Notes: generated by a model from the letters alone, not told the origin. DNA of 37,408 bases from Gammaproteobacteria bacterium (GCA_030428185.1 JAUICE010000015.1:1-37408); one strand, 5' to 3'; shown: positions 1-10,391, counted from the first letter of the stretch. Made by a program: numbers and translations.

Positions 1-1
1 T

Positions 2-346
2 ACCAACCGCAATGGGGACCCCATTTTTGCTCTAGCAACTCAAGATATCAACGGAAATGAGTCTATTATTGTTGATGGTGTCGAAAATTTACAGCTAACC
101 TATGGCGTCGATACGAATAATGATGGGACTGCGGATAGTTTTTTATCCGCTGCAACTATTAATACCAATAATCAGTGGAATGATGTCTTAGTTGTGCGTA
201 TCGATCAACTACTTAATTCTATCGAGAGAGTATCTAATCTTGGACAAACCTATCAATTCAATGGTGAAACGTTAAATGCAAATGATCGTTTGCTGAGACG
301 ACATTGGCATAGCGTCATTTCTATCAGAAATAGGAGTTTTCCATGA
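2..346 (+). CDS. pilW: PilW minor pilin-like protein, C-terminal part (5' end outside window)
   Basis: An open frame enters at the left edge and ends with TGA at 344-346, giving about 114 residues. The visible part has the pattern typical of PilW C-termini: a GVENLQLTYGVDTN segment, an Asp/Asn-rich DGTAD stretch, then a W-x-D-V-x-x-V-R-I strand and a final RNR segment. PilW is a minor pilin that, with FimU, PilV, PilX and PilE, primes type IV pilus assembly and works with PilY1. The stop overlaps the pilX start as ATGA, so the two are translationally coupled. The prepilin signal is not in the window, so the full length is unknown. The call rests on this tail and on the pilX-pilY1 context. Confidence 0.85.
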   Translation, partial: TNRNGDPIFALATQDINGNESIIVDGVENLQLTYGVDTNNDGTADSFLSAATINTNNQWNDVLVVRIDQLLNSIERVSNLGQTYQFNGETLNANDRLLRRHWHSVISIRNRSFP

Positions 347-891
347 ATAGTCAACGTGGAGCAACTCTCGCCATAGCATTAATGCTTTTGTTTGTTATCA
401 CCTTAATTGGTGTTAGCTCACTTAAAACTTCACACATACAAGAAAAAATGGCCCACAATGTTCAAGATAAAATGATTTCATTTGAATCAGCAGAAACCGC
501 TTTGGTAGGCGCTGAAACGTTAATAGCAGCCATTCCTAATGAACCGATTCCAACATCAATTGCTGGCTGTCCAAATGTTACCGTAAATGAGACAGCAATT
601 TGCATCGTAGAATATAATAGCAGCTTCACCCCAGAAAACACCACGACATCATGGTGGCAACAAAATGCGACTAGTTACGCAATCAACTACCCCTCAGGAA
701 CGCAAACCAAACATAAAGTACAAACCACACCTTTATTTTATATTGAATATTTAAAGTTTGTCCCTGATAGCTTAGTCATTGGTCAAGCGCCCCCCTCGGG
801 CATTCATTACTACCGAGTATTTTCTTATGGATTTGGCACAACAAATAATAGCCGAAGCATCCTAGAAAGTACGTTTAACAGGAGGTATTAG
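343..891 (+). CDS. pilX: PilX minor pilin
   Basis: A protein of 182 residues beginning with MNSQRGATLAIALMLLF. This is the RGA-(T/A)-L hydrophobic N-terminus of the PilX family, which like other PilX proteins lacks an obvious glutamate at mature position 5. The sequence then continues through the conserved SLKTSHIQEKMAHN helix and a second helix with SAETAL. PilX is a minor pilin at the pilus tip that helps initiate pilus assembly and bridges to PilY1. The start overlaps the pilW stop by 4 bases, and pilY1 begins 2 bases after its stop with a strong GGAGG inside the pilX 3' end. The C-terminal two-thirds are less conserved and give no independent clue. Confidence 0.9.
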   Translation: MNSQRGATLAIALMLLFVITLIGVSSLKTSHIQEKMAHNVQDKMISFESAETALVGAETLIAAIPNEPIPTSIAGCPNVTVNETAICIVEYNSSFTPENTTTSWWQQNATSYAINYPSGTQTKHKVQTTPLFYIEYLKFVPDSLVIGQAPPSGIHYYRVFSYGFGTTNNSRSILESTFNRRY

Positions 892-893
892 AC

Positions 894-3800
894 GTGAAAA
901 AATACCTTTTGATAGCATTGCTTCTATTTTCCTCAACAGGATTTGCCGCAACGTTAAATATTAGCCAAGTCCCTTTGTTTTTAACAAAAGAAGCGACGCC
1001 TATGACGATGCTTGTGATGGGACGCGATCACAAACTGTATTACGAAGCATATAACAATGCCAGTGATCTCAATGGAGACGGTGTACTGGATATTCGATTT
1101 AAACCCAGCATTATCTATTTTGGTTATTTTGATTCTAGTAAGTGCTACAACTACAGTAATAATACTTTTGTACCCTCTGGTGCTGCCTCTGGTACGTTAA
1201 AAACATGTAGTGGAAACTGGAGTGGTAATTTTCTCAATTATATTACTACTTCAAGAATGGATGCCTTAAGAAAAGTTCTCTACGGTGGCTATCGACAAAC
1301 TGATACCGCAAGTAAAACCATTTTAGAGCGCGCATATATACCCCAAGACGCACATAGTTGGGGTAGTGAATATCGTAGTGTTGCCGTTGATGGTTACGAC
1401 ATTGCTGATTATAGCCCTTTTAATGCGCCCACTGGATCAAACTACCATTTATTTGCAAACGTCACACTAAAAAATGATGGTAGCCAACTACCAAGACTAA
1501 GAGTCGCACAAAATGTTGGGTACCGTATTTGGGAGTGGGTGAGTATCGAGCGACCCGTTACCGGTAGTTATGCCGATGATGGTGGTGGCCGCACAAACAT
1601 TTCAAGCTCCATATCCGATTACATCGTCAGAGTAGAGGTGTGTAACAAAACCATCGGAGTAGAAGATAACTGCCAAATTTATCCAAATGGAAATAACAAA
1701 CCCATAGGCTTACTGCAAGAATATGGCGAAAATAACAGTATGTATTTCGGCTTACTCACTGGCTCATATAATAATAATCTCGAGGGTGGTGTCTTACGAA
1801 AAAATATTTCAAGTATCACTGATGAAATTAATTTAAGCACCGGACAGCTATCATCAACCATAGGTATTATAAGAACTATTGATAACTTGCGCTTTACAGG
1901 ATTTGGAGGAAATTACGTTCATGACTGTAATGCAAGCTCGAGCTGGATAACCACAAGACCCATCAATAATGGTGAGTGTCGAATGTGGGGTAATCCTATA
2001 GGCGAGATGATGTATGAAACGTTACGCTACTTTGCAGGTAAAGGATCGCCAACACCAACTTTTGCCACTTCTGGTGGAACAGATGGCTCATTAAATTTAC
2101 CAACACCTACTTGGACTAACCCCTACGCAAGCCCAACGCCTTGGTGTGCTAAATCTAATATGCTCGTCATCAGCGATATCACTCCATCTTATGATAATAA
2201 CTCTGTTCCAGGATCCTATTTTTCTAGTTTTAGCGGCGATTTATCAGGATTTAACACACAGACTCTGGCACAAACCATTTGGAACGATGAAATCGGTGGC
2301 ACCAGCACCCATTTTATAGGTCAGTCTGGTATAGACTATGATGGTGCTCCTAGCCCAAAAAGTGTGACTAGCCTTGGAAACATTCAGGGCTTAGCACCTG
2401 AAGAGCCAACGAAGCTTGGTACATATTCTTCAGCCAGTGCTGCCTATTATGGAAGAATCAATGATATGTCCAGCGCTGAAGGCACACAAAACGTTTACAC
2501 TTATGCCGTTGCGCTTACCTCACCATTGCCAGAAATCAATATTACCGTTAACGACAATGTCATCACATTGATTCCTTTTGCTAAATCTGTTGGTGGTTGT
2601 TTAGGAGTTGATGGAACAGAAGGAGGATTTCAACCCGTCAATCAAATAACCGATTTTTATGTTGAACAGATCACAGATACAACCGGTACATTTAGAGTAA
2701 ATTTTGAAGATGTAGAGCAAGGCGCCGATCATGATATGGATGCTATTGCTACATATCAGTATAGCGTTGATGAGGATGCCAACACAGTAGAGATTCAAGT
2801 CACCAGTGATTACGCTGCCGGCTGTATACAGCAACATATGGGTTACGTAATATCTGGGACTACAGAAGACGGTACTTATCTAGTTGTCAGAGACTTAGAT
2901 ACTAGTTCCGGCAGCGATACTGATTATTTCTTAGATTATCCCAACACTCAAAATGTTGCTCTACCCACTAGCTCTACGAAGATCTTCACTCCAGGAGACA
3001 CAAGTGCAACTTTTCTCAAAAACCCACTTTGGTTTGCAGCTAAGTGGGGGAGCTTCAACGATGAAAATGATAATAATAAGCCAGACTTAGCAAAAGAATA
3101 CGACGAGGACAGTGACGGCACACCAGATAATTATTTTTTAGTCACCAATGCGCTTAATATAGGCGATAAAATCTCTCAGGCTTTTAATAAAATTATTTCT
3201 CGCTCGGGTAGTTTTTCAACAGCTGCCCTTTCGAGTGGCTTTTTAAATACCGATACAAAAATTTATCAAGCAAAATTTAATACTGACAGTTGGCAAGGAC
3301 AGTTACTATCTTTTAATATCAATGTCGTTACAGGAAATATCGAAACAGGAGGCACAGGTCCAGATGGTTCCAACTGGGATGCAGGTGAGCTCCTAACTCA
3401 AGCAGATTGGGATAATGGGAGAAAAATCATTACTTATAAACCATCGACAGGTATTGGTATTCCCTTTCGCTGGCCACAAAACTCTGCTTCCCCTGGTAGT
3501 AACGAAATTGATAGTGCTCAGGTGACTAGCCTAAATTACAATCCGATTTCTCAATCACAAGATAGTCTAGGCAGTCAACGGCTAGACTTTATCAGGGGTA
3601 GCACAAACAACGAAGAAGAGAATGGTGGTACTTTTAGGAATAGGAGCTCAATTTTAGGTGACATTATCAACTCAGATCCACTACTTGTAGGTGCACCAAA
3701 TTTTCAATATCCAACTACTTTTTTAAATGGAAATGAGAGCAACTATATTGATTATAAAATAGCGCAACAAAATCGCACAAAAATACTCTATGTTGGTGCA

Positions 3801-5210
3801 AACGATGGCATGTTACATGCCTTTGATGCAGAAACGGGACAAGAAGTATTAGCTTACGTTCCATCGAAAGTCTATGCCAACCTAAGCGAGCTGACTGACC
3901 CAAATTATACGCATCACTACTATGTAAATGGTAGTGTAAATGTTGTTGACGCTTATTTCGCAAGTAGCTGGCACAGTGTTTTAACCGGTGGACTTGGTGC
4001 TGGGGGCCAAGGCTATTATGCATTGGATGTCACCAATCCAAATATTTTTAGTGAGGCTACAGCCTCATCAATCGTTTTATGGGAGTTTACTGATAGTGAT
4101 GATGCCGATTTAGGCTTTAGTTATAGCAAGCCATCTATCGTCCGTATGGCAAACGGTGTCTGGGCTGCTGTATTTGGGAACGGGTACAATAACACTTACT
4201 CCGATGGCAATGTGTCTTCGACCGGTAATGCTGTGCTCTACATCGTCAACCTACAAACTGGTGCACTGATTAAAAAATTCGATACAGGCGTTGGTATGAG
4301 TGAGGATCCACAGTTACTGGCTAGACCTAATGGACTTTCCTCACCTACTGTCATTGATACCAATGGTGATTCTATCGCTGATTATATTTACGCTGGAGAT
4401 CTCTTTGGAAATGTTTGGAAAATTGACGTCACAAGTTCAAATACTGCTCAATGGAAATTTTCGTTTAAAACTGGAAACACACCAAAACCTCTATTCATTG
4501 CTGAAGATAGTTTAGGAAACAGGCAAGCTATCACTTCTGCCCCAGTGGTTTCTAGACTAGATGGTGCTTTTAATACGTATCAAGTTTATTTTGGCACCGG
4601 CCAATATATTGAAACCAGCGATGAGACAAATCTTGATACACAGACATTTTATGGCATACGTGATGATGGTAGTAATCAAGTCACCCGTGCACAATTGATT
4701 GAGCAATCAATTCTCTATCAAGGTGGAGGTTTCCGTGTCACCTCTAGTAATTTTGTGAGCTTAACCGATGGCGGTTGGTATATTGATTTAATTTATAATA
4801 ACGCTCAGAGTGGAGAGCGCGTCATCACAACACCAATTTATCGTCGAAATAGCATCATTTTCACCACCATCATCCCGGATAATGATCCATGTAGTTATGG
4901 CGGTACTTCATGGTTAATGGAGCTAAGGGCCTCCGATGGCAATGCATTAGGATACAATGCATTTGATGCTAATGAAGATGGTGTATTTAACTCTAGTGAC
5001 TTTATCAGCTATACGTTAAACGGCAATAACATCAGCTCTCCAGCCAGCGGAATACAATCAACTGTTGGATTAGTTGCATCGCCTGCAATATTAAATGCCG
5101 GGGATAAAGAATATAAATACCTTCCAGGGACTTCCAGTGGTATACAAAGTATCACTGAAAATCCTGGAACGAATGCCAGTGGCAGACAATCTTGGCGTCA
5201 AATTCATTAA
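894..5210 (+). CDS. pilY1: PilY1 pilus-tip adhesin / assembly factor
   Basis: A protein of 1438 residues with a signal peptide ([18 protein letters not shown]). It starts with GTG, supported by GGAGG at 881-885, 8 bases upstream. The C-terminal half carries the PilY1 beta-propeller signature, including [33 protein letters not shown] and [14 protein letters not shown]. Just before the last is a calcium-loop sequence DTNGDSIAD at about residue 1155, the site of the regulatory Ca2+ loop in the Pseudomonas protein. Other Asp/Asn-rich loops lie near residues 58, 723 and 1357, the last dockerin-like ([13 protein letters not shown]). PilY1 sits at the pilus tip, promotes pilus extension and mediates surface adhesion and sensing. 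The N-terminal half is divergent and I could not confirm an intact von Willebrand A fold. Its stop shares TTAA with the hemL stop. Confidence 0.93.
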   Translation: MKKYLLIALLLFSSTGFAATLNISQVPLFLTKEATPMTMLVMGRDHKLYYEAYNNASDLNGDGVLDIRFKPSIIYFGYFDSSKCYNYSNNTFVPSGAASGTLKTCSGNWSGNFLNYITTSRMDALRKVLYGGYRQTDTASKTILERAYIPQDAHSWGSEYRSVAVDGYDIADYSPFNAPTGSNYHLFANVTLKNDGSQLPRLRVAQNVGYRIWEWVSIERPVTGSYADDGGGRTNISSSISDYIVRVEVCNKTIGVEDNCQIYPNGNNKPIGLLQEYGENNSMYFGLLTGSYNNNLEGGVLRKNISSITDEINLSTGQLSSTIGIIRTIDNLRFTGFGGNYVHDCNASSSWITTRPINNGECRMWGNPIGEMMYETLRYFAGKGSPTPTFATSGGTDGSLNLPTPTWTNPYASPTPWCAKSNMLVISDITPSYDNNSVPGSYFSSFSGDLSGFNTQTLAQTIWNDEIGGTSTHFIGQSGIDYDGAPSPKSVTSLGNIQGLAPEEPTKLGTYSSASAAYYGRINDMSSAEGTQNVYTYAVALTSPLPEINITVNDNVITLIPFAKSVGGCLGVDGTEGGFQPVNQITDFYVEQITDTTGTFRVNFEDVEQGADHDMDAIATYQYSVDEDANTVEIQVTSDYAAGCIQQHMGYVISGTTEDGTYLVVRDLDTSSGSDTDYFLDYPNTQNVALPTSSTKIFTPGDTSATFLKNPLWFAAKWGSFNDENDNNKPDLAKEYDEDSDGTPDNYFLVTNALNIGDKISQAFNKIISRSGSFSTAALSSGFLNTDTKIYQAKFNTDSWQGQLLSFNINVVTGNIETGGTGPDGSNWDAGELLTQADWDNGRKIITYKPSTGIGIPFRWPQNSASPGSNEIDSAQVTSLNYNPISQSQDSLGSQRLDFIRGSTNNEEENGGTFRNRSSILGDIINSDPLLVGAPNFQYPTTFLNGNESNYIDYKIAQQNRTKILYVGANDGMLHAFDAETGQEVLAYVPSKVYANLSELTDPNYTHHYYVNGSVNVVDAYFASSWHSVLTGGLGAGGQGYYALDVTNPNIFSEATASSIVLWEFTDSDDADLGFSYSKPSIVRMANGVWAAVFGNGYNNTYSDGNVSSTGNAVLYIVNLQTGALIKKFDTGVGMSEDPQLLARPNGLSSPTVIDTNGDSIADYIYAGDLFGNVWKIDVTSSNTAQWKFSFKTGNTPKPLFIAEDSLGNRQAITSAPVVSRLDGAFNTYQVYFGTGQYIETSDETNLDTQTFYGIRDDGSNQVTRAQLIEQSILYQGGGFRVTSSNFVSLTDGGWYIDLIYNNAQSGERVITTPIYRRNSIIFTTIIPDNDPCSYGGTSWLMELRASDGNALGYNAFDANEDGVFNSSDFISYTLNGNNISSPASGIQSTVGLVASPAILNAGDKEYKYLPGTSSGIQSITENPGTNASGRQSWRQIH

Positions 5211-6490
5211 AGGTTTCTAAATGCATCATTTGCTGCATGCAGGGTCTCATCAATATCTTTATCTGTATGACTACTAGAAATAAATCCAGCTTCAAACGCA
5301 GATGGCGCCAAATAAATACCTTGTTTAAGCATTGCATGAAAGAACATCTTAAAGCGCTCAATATTAGACTCGCTGACATCAGATAACGACTCAATGTCTC
5401 CTTCTTTTTCAGAAAAGCAGAATCCAAACATTCCTCCTAAACAATCTACTTTAAGTGGAATTTGGTGCTTATTTGCAAGCTCAGCAAAACCCTGCATCAA
5501 TTGATGTGCTTTTTGCTCAAGATTTTTGTAAAATTCTGGTGCTTGAATAAGCTCTAACGTTTTTAATCCCGCAGCCATCGCAACTGGATTACCTGATAAT
5601 GTCCCTGCTTGATAGACTTGACCAATAGGTGCTAAAGCGTCCATATACTCTTGCTTTCCACCAATAGCGCCAACGGGCATACCACCACCAATAACCTTTC
5701 CAAGTGTTGTTAAATCTGGCGTTATATCATAAATACTTTGGGCACCACCTAAAGCAACCCTAAATCCTGTCATGACCTCATCAAATATCAATAAACCACC
5801 AGATGCTGTAGACAAACTGCGTAACTTTTGAAGAAATCCCTGCTTAGGCTTAACAAAGCCCATATTCCCTGCAATAGGCTCCAAAATAACTGCCGCGATA
5901 TCATCACCAAACTCATTAAAAATCGCTTCAACTGCTTCTATGTCGTTATATGGGCATGTAAGTGTATGCTTTGCAGTATCAGCTAATACACCTGGCGATC
6001 CGGGAATACCCAAGGTCAAAACACCACTACCAGCACTCACCAACAGGCTATCACTATGGCCATGATAACAACCGGCAAATTTCAAAATTTTCGAACGACC
6101 AGTAATTCCTCTTGCCATACGAATCGCTGTCATCGTTGCTTCGGTGCCTGAGTTAACCATGCGTACTTTGTCAATAGAGGGGAGCAAAGCAACAATCTGC
6201 TCTGCTAACTCAACCTCTAAAACCGTCGGAGCACCAAAACTTAACCCCTTTTCTTGAGTTTTACTGACAAAATCCATCACCTCGGGGTGAGCATGCCCTA
6301 AAATTAAAGGCCCCCATGAGCCAACATAATCAATATATCTACTTCCTTGATTATCGTATAGATAAGCCCCTTGACCACGCTCAAAAAAAACTGGACTGCC
6401 ACCAACACCTTTAAACGCACGTACAGGAGAGTTCACACCACCAGGAATAACGTTACAAGCACGGTCGAATATAGAATCGTATGTATTCAT
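5207..6490 (-). CDS. hemL: Glutamate-1-semialdehyde 2,1-aminomutase
   Basis: A protein of 427 residues, full family length. This PLP enzyme turns glutamate-1-semialdehyde into 5-aminolevulinate, the first dedicated precursor of haem, in the cytoplasm. The PLP lysine is K265 in [13 protein letters not shown], preceded by the FDEVMTGFR cofactor motif. The N-terminus ([17 protein letters not shown]) and the [14 protein letters not shown] loop are also typical. Pathway context is supported by hemJ at 8176. It converges with pilY1 and overlaps it by 4 bases. It is divergent from the rubredoxin gene across 75 bases. No clear Shine-Dalgarno precedes the ATG, only AAAG directly adjacent. Confidence 0.97.
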   Translation of the reverse strand: MNTYDSIFDRACNVIPGGVNSPVRAFKGVGGSPVFFERGQGAYLYDNQGSRYIDYVGSWGPLILGHAHPEVMDFVSKTQEKGLSFGAPTVLEVELAEQIVALLPSIDKVRMVNSGTEATMTAIRMARGITGRSKILKFAGCYHGHSDSLLVSAGSGVLTLGIPGSPGVLADTAKHTLTCPYNDIEAVEAIFNEFGDDIAAVILEPIAGNMGFVKPKQGFLQKLRSLSTASGGLLIFDEVMTGFRVALGGAQSIYDITPDLTTLGKVIGGGMPVGAIGGKQEYMDALAPIGQVYQAGTLSGNPVAMAAGLKTLELIQAPEFYKNLEQKAHQLMQGFAELANKHQIPLKVDCLGGMFGFCFSEKEGDIESLSDVSESNIERFKMFFHAMLKQGIYLAPSAFEAGFISSSHTDKDIDETLHAANDAFRNL

Positions 6491-6565
6491 CTTTAACTAT
6501 AAAGCCTTTACATAAAAGTGGTGGAAGTGTACCTTATTGCTCTTTGCAAATCGAGCAGGTAAACC

Positions 6566-6748
6566 GTGGATAAAGAGTTTAAACGCTATCTTTGTGTCAT
6601 TTGTGGATTCATTTACGATGAGAAAGAGGGGTGGCCAGAAGATGGGATTGCTCCTGGAACGAGATGGGCGGATGTGCCTCAAGACTGGTTTTGTCCTGAC
6701 TGCGGCGCCACAAAAGACGAGTTTGAAATGATTGAAATCGAAGATTAA
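6566..6748 (+). CDS. Rubredoxin
   Basis: A protein of 60 residues with two CxxCG knuckles ([13 protein letters not shown] near the N-terminus and [11 protein letters not shown] near the C-terminus) that bind a single iron. Between them lie the conserved aromatic and Pro-rich segments ([15 protein letters not shown]). Rubredoxins carry single electrons in the cytoplasm; the partner cannot be told from here. The start is GTG with AGG six bases upstream; no in-frame ATG is available. Convergent overlap of 4 bases with the M48 protease gene. A weak promoter-like pair, TTTACA at 6507 and TACCTT at 6530, lies upstream. Confidence 0.93.
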   Translation: MDKEFKRYLCVICGFIYDEKEGWPEDGIAPGTRWADVPQDWFCPDCGATKDEFEMIEIED

Positions 6749-7665
6749 TTTAAATCTCTTCGTGATTGCTCTTCCTCAAGAATTTTAATTCGCTCTTCTT
6801 GACTAGGGTAGGTTGCAAATAAGCTGCTGACAGCAGTAAAAAAACCTCCTGCAAAGTTAGCAAATGCCCGATTTGATTGAGCGCTATTTTTAGAAATTTG
6901 CCTTTTATGAAAGTTCAAGCCCCCTTTAATCTCATCTGGCGTTGACATTTTTGCAGCATTCTTATCAGCCATTCTTTCAGCTCTTCTACTCACAAAAGCC
7001 TGAGCTGTAAGACTTAAAGTAAAATTTCCCACTAACATACCTAAGCATTCTATTGCTGTATCTGTATTTGTTAAAGCCATATAAGGAACAAGTGCCAGTG
7101 TCACCGCATTTACAAGTATCATTTTTGCCGAGTCATTATGCTTGATATGTGAAAATTCATGCTTTAATAGCCAAAAAAGCTCATTTAAGTGCTCTGTACC
7201 GCTAGTATCCCTGTAATTGGGTCTATCAATAATAATATGAGCATAGGTTGTATTAGGCAGCACTGCTCCAAAAGCAAATGCATTAAGCTGAGTACCCACT
7301 CCAGACAGCATTCCCACATTGTGGTAAACATTTATTTGTGGGTTATTAAACTGAAACTCTCTAGCAATAGTTTGAACTCTTTCATCGATAACTTGTGAAT
7401 CTCTTGCCCCCATTCGCACCAGATGATGCTGGGTTGAGCTTTCTGATGCAACATCCAAGGTTGCATAAGTCATATGTCTTCTACCTGAAAATGCGACCCC
7501 TTGTTGTAGCCTCGTTACTTTATCTCCCCTGAACACTCTAAACCCAAGTGAGCTTAAAAGCAGTGAACCTAAGCCAACTGTTGCACTTATAAACAAAGCG
7601 TTATTTTTAACATGCTGATATATAGATAGATCTTGTTGCTCTGGGGTTTGATTTTGTCCTGGCAT
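6745..7665 (-). CDS. M48-family (Ste24/HtpX-like) membrane zinc metalloprotease
   Basis: About 306 residues. A hydrophobic N-terminal segment ([22 protein letters not shown]) is followed by a cytosolic or periplasmic catalytic region. The zinc motif HEFSH is at residues 169-173, followed by hydrophobic stretches ([17 protein letters not shown] and a second near residue 210). A downstream [11 protein letters not shown] segment supplies the likely third zinc ligand Glu. This matches M48 peptidases, which degrade or process membrane or unfolded proteins. Substrate and precise subfamily are unknown. I chose the ATG at 7665 because GGAG lies 9 bases upstream; a TTG five codons earlier would bury that site. 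A perfect 12-base palindrome sits just upstream (7684-7695). Confidence 0.85.
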   Translation of the reverse strand: MPGQNQTPEQQDLSIYQHVKNNALFISATVGLGSLLLSSLGFRVFRGDKVTRLQQGVAFSGRRHMTYATLDVASESSTQHHLVRMGARDSQVIDERVQTIAREFQFNNPQINVYHNVGMLSGVGTQLNAFAFGAVLPNTTYAHIIIDRPNYRDTSGTEHLNELFWLLKHEFSHIKHNDSAKMILVNAVTLALVPYMALTNTDTAIECLGMLVGNFTLSLTAQAFVSRRAERMADKNAAKMSTPDEIKGGLNFHKRQISKNSAQSNRAFANFAGGFFTAVSSLFATYPSQEERIKILEEEQSRRDLN

Positions 7666-7683
7666 AATTGACCGCTCCAAAAA

Positions 7684-7695
7684 GACTCATGAGTC
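7684..7695. promoter_or_regulatory. Perfect 12-bp palindrome (candidate operator) upstream of the M48 protease gene
   Basis: GACTCATGAGTC is its own reverse complement. It ends 5 bases from the Shine-Dalgarno of the protease gene (GGAG at 7675-7678), inside the probable 5' leader. That position suits a repressor site or an mRNA hairpin. I do not recognise the regulator. Confidence 0.4.
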
Positions 7696-7750
7696 ATTAT
7701 TTGGCCAAAATGATAACATTTAATACTTAAATAAATATTAAATTATCGAA

Positions 7751-8176
7751 CTAAAATGGTCTAAGAACAGCTAGGAAAATAGTGGCGACAAGAATAACAG
7801 TTGGTATCTCATTGATTATACGAAAAAATTTTTCTGTTCTTGTGTTTTTTTTATGAGCAAAGGCGCGCAAGCAGTGACCACAATATAAATGATAGAGAAT
7901 TAAACCAAATACTAGGGTTAACTTTGCATGAAGCCAACCCAAGTTCAAGTAGACCGGAAACATATATAACATTGCAAAACCAAAGAATAAGGTCATTAAC
8001 ATCGCAGGCCACATAATCGCCCAATAAAGTCGCCTTTCCATTAAGCAAAACCGTTGATAGCTTACTTCATCTTTTATATCCACATGATAAACAAACAGTC
8101 TAGGCAGATAAAAAACACCGGCAAACCAAGCAACCATTGCAATTAAATGAAGTGCTTTAAACACCAAAAATGTCAT
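7751..8176 (-). CDS. hemJ: HemJ, protoporphyrinogen IX oxidase (UPF0093)
   Basis: A protein of 141 residues, the usual HemJ size, with four hydrophobic helices. The family marks are visible: KALHLIAMVAWFAGVFYLPRL at the N-terminus with the key His, the central GWLHAKLTLVFGLILYH segment with the conserved His and Lys, RxxNEIPT and the terminal ATIFLAVLRPF. HemJ oxidises protoporphyrinogen IX to protoporphyrin IX in the inner membrane in bacteria without HemG or HemY. A good GGGGA ribosome site precedes the ATG. It reads leftward behind the M48 protease gene and shares its upstream region with mltB. Confidence 0.93.
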   Translation of the reverse strand: MTFLVFKALHLIAMVAWFAGVFYLPRLFVYHVDIKDEVSYQRFCLMERRLYWAIMWPAMLMTLFFGFAMLYMFPVYLNLGWLHAKLTLVFGLILYHLYCGHCLRAFAHKKNTRTEKFFRIINEIPTVILVATIFLAVLRPF

Positions 8177-8308
8177 GGCTTTCCCCTACTCTTTTCCATA
8201 CATTTTATGTATCAATACTCAAATGCATGGGCTTCAAAAATACTCGCTCAATTCCTATTTAAGAAAAATACCAAAGATTAAAGACTTGGAAAAGCTTAAA
8301 AAATCCTA

Positions 8309-8353
8309 ATTTGAAATAACTAACTGTCAATTTCAAATAGCCAAACGGCTATT
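8309..8353. promoter_or_regulatory. Two adjacent inverted repeats between hemJ and mltB
   Basis: The first has 9-base arms ATTTGAAAT (8309-8317) and ATTTCAAAT (8330-8338), 12 bases apart. The second, AATAGCC-AAAC-GGCTATT (8336-8353), is a tight 7-bp hairpin that touches the -35 box of the mltB promoter. Neither is followed by a T-run, so a terminator is unlikely. The placement suits regulator binding between two divergent genes. Confidence 0.4.
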
Positions 8354-8379
8354 GCCAAGCCTAGCCCAACCGTTACAAT
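8352..8379 (+). promoter_or_regulatory. Candidate sigma-70 promoter for the mltB-hlyD-ABC-gspLM run
   Basis: TTGCCA (8352-8357) and TACAAT (8374-8379) are separated by 16 bases. Transcription would start near 8386, leaving a leader of about 25 bases that contains the AAGGA site at 8398-8402 before the mltB ATG at 8411. Confidence 0.55.
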
Positions 8380-8410
8380 GAAGATGTCATCATAAAAAAG
8401 GACTTTGCTT

Positions 8411-9427
8411 ATGACGCAGATCTTAACGATATTCATACTGTGCATTATTATCCCACTTCAAGTGCAAGCGAAAGCATTCGTTGAGCGCTGGGATGTGCGT
8501 CACTTTATTAATCAAACCCATAAAAAATATCATATCCCAAAAGCGTACCTACAAAGTGCGCTAAGCCAAGTCAAACTACAAAAAAGAGTAGTCAAGAAAA
8601 TAAAAAATCCAACAGAAGCCAAGCCATGGGATCACTATAAACATTTATTTGTCACCCAAAAACGTATTAACGAAGGAGTCGAGTTTTGGAAAAATCATCA
8701 GGGCGCTTTGCTTAAAGCAGAGAAACAATACGGTATTGAGCCGGAAATACTCATTGCTATTTTAGGGGTTGAGACTAATTACGGCAGAACCCAGGGTAGC
8801 TTTCGAGTCATCGACTCTTTAGCAACACTTTCATTTAAATACACAGGACGAGCAAAATTTTTTAAAAAAGAATTAGCAGAGTTTTTCAAGCTATGTCTAG
8901 AGCAAGGTATCGCACCAACAAGCGTTTATGGTTCATATGCCGGCGCCATTGGACAGCCGCAATTTATGCCTTCTAGCTATCGATATTACGCTATTGACTT
9001 CTCTGGTGATGGAAAAAGAGACTTAAGACATAATACCAAGGATGCCATCGGAAGTGTTGCTAATTACTTTGCAAAACATGGCTGGACTAAAAACCAAGCG
9101 ATTGCTGTACCAGCAACAGTTAAAGGAATGAAATATCGCCTGCTTAAGTCAAACCCTAAAAAAGCCAAATATGCGATAAAAACGCTGGAAAAATTTGGTA
9201 TTGAACCACTAAAAAAATCAAAGCTTAGAAAGGCCAGCCTTGTGAGCTTAAAAAAACAACGAGGGCGTGAACATTGGGTCGCTTACCCTAATTTTTTCGT
9301 TATCACCCGATATAATACTTCAAAATTATATGCGATGGCGGTTTATCATTTAGCAAAAGCTATAAAACAAAACTATACAACCTATCTTGCAAAACAAATG
9401 GTCAAAAATAAGCGTACGCATGTCTAA
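8411..9427 (+). CDS. mltB: Lytic murein transglycosylase B (MltB family)
   Basis: About 338 residues. A signal peptide (MTQILTIFILCIIIPLQVQA) has no lipobox, so the enzyme is probably periplasmic rather than a lipoprotein like E. coli MltB. The catalytic glutamate is E121 in ILGVETNYG. The GAIGQPQFMPSSYRYYAIDF and SGDGKRDL segments are classical for the family. It cleaves the MurNAc-GlcNAc bond of peptidoglycan to give anhydro-muropeptides, and so remodels the wall or opens gaps for envelope machines. The ATG at 8411 has AAGGA 8 bases upstream; a TTG two codons before is less likely. The last 8 bases overlap the next gene. Confidence 0.93.
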   Translation: MTQILTIFILCIIIPLQVQAKAFVERWDVRHFINQTHKKYHIPKAYLQSALSQVKLQKRVVKKIKNPTEAKPWDHYKHLFVTQKRINEGVEFWKNHQGALLKAEKQYGIEPEILIAILGVETNYGRTQGSFRVIDSLATLSFKYTGRAKFFKKELAEFFKLCLEQGIAPTSVYGSYAGAIGQPQFMPSSYRYYAIDFSGDGKRDLRHNTKDAIGSVANYFAKHGWTKNQAIAVPATVKGMKYRLLKSNPKKAKYAIKTLEKFGIEPLKKSKLRKASLVSLKKQRGREHWVAYPNFFVITRYNTSKLYAMAVYHLAKAIKQNYTTYLAKQMVKNKRTHV

Positions 9428-10388
9428 AATAACTATTAAAAAAAATCTATATATTATCTTCACACTAGCGCCCCTTATGCTATTGGGCGCATGTGATAAT
9501 ACTGAGCACAACTATCAAGGATACATTGAAGGTGATTATACGTATATCAGTGCGCCTGTTAGCGGTAAGCTCGTCGCACTCAATGTTTCCAGAGGCCAAG
9601 AGGTAAAAAAACATACCATTTTAGCTCGCCTAGAAAATGAGCCCGAATATTTTAGCCTCGACGAGTCAATGGCACAAACTCGTAACGCTCAATATCAATT
9701 GAGTAATATGACTTTACCTAAACGAAAAGAAATCATAAATGAGCTGTTAGCGCGTCAAAAACAAGCACAGGCAGAACTAACACTTGCTAATGAGCGACTT
9801 AAACGTAGCCATAACCTCTATATCAAAAAAGTACTTGATAAAGATAGCTATGATGCAGCTGTTGCTAAAGCAACTTCATTAAAAGCGCTTATCAATCAGT
9901 ACAAAGCACAAATTGCCGAAGCTCGCTTGCCTATCGGGAGAGAACATGCAATTAAAGCACAAGAGTTTCAGGTGATAGCGAGAGAAAACGCGCAAAAAAA
10001 AGCGCTTTGGTTTCTTAATAAAAAAACTCTAAAAGCCCCTTATCATGCTCGTGTTGTTGATATTTTTTATCGAATAGGAGAACTTACCGCCGCTCAAAGA
10101 CCTATAATGTCTTTACTTAAAGAAAGTAACAAACATCTTATTTTCTTTATTCCTGAGCCAAAACTCAACAGTTTAAAATTAAATCAAAAAATTCATATAA
10201 GTTGTGATGGCTGTAAAAAACAACTTTCAGCAAGTGTAAGTTATATATCATCTAATGCTGAATATACACCTCCCTTAGTCTATAGTCGTGAGCATAACTC
10301 AAAACTTGTCTTTAAGGTAAGAGCAAGACTTGATGAGCCTAAGTCTCTGCATCCAGGGCAGCCTGTAACCGTTTTTATAGGCCAATAG
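9420..10388 (+). CDS. HlyD/EmrA-type periplasmic adaptor lipoprotein of an ABC exporter
   Basis: About 322 residues. Lipobox LLGAC gives C25, followed by Asp at +2, the known inner-membrane retention signal. That fits an adaptor anchored on the inner membrane. Residues about 40-80 form the first half of the lipoyl domain (YISAPVSGKLVALNVSRGQEV). A long coiled-coil region (about 95-190) follows, then the second lipoyl half (TLKAPYHARVVDIFYRIGE) and a beta-barrel region. It resembles the YbhG/YhiI adaptors that pair with YbhF-type ATPases. The ATG at 9420 overlaps the mltB stop; a TTG at 9387 lies inside mltB and is rejected. Substrate unknown. Confidence 0.88.
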   Translation: MSKITIKKNLYIIFTLAPLMLLGACDNTEHNYQGYIEGDYTYISAPVSGKLVALNVSRGQEVKKHTILARLENEPEYFSLDESMAQTRNAQYQLSNMTLPKRKEIINELLARQKQAQAELTLANERLKRSHNLYIKKVLDKDSYDAAVAKATSLKALINQYKAQIAEARLPIGREHAIKAQEFQVIARENAQKKALWFLNKKTLKAPYHARVVDIFYRIGELTAAQRPIMSLLKESNKHLIFFIPEPKLNSLKLNQKIHISCDGCKKQLSASVSYISSNAEYTPPLVYSREHNSKLVFKVRARLDEPKSLHPGQPVTVFIGQ

Positions 10389-10391
10389 ATA

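Noticed and set aside
3715-4023. A 102-codon open frame on the minus strand inside pilY1
   Set aside because: It lies wholly opposite the conserved PilY1 propeller, its product has no signal or known motif, and no ribosome site precedes it.
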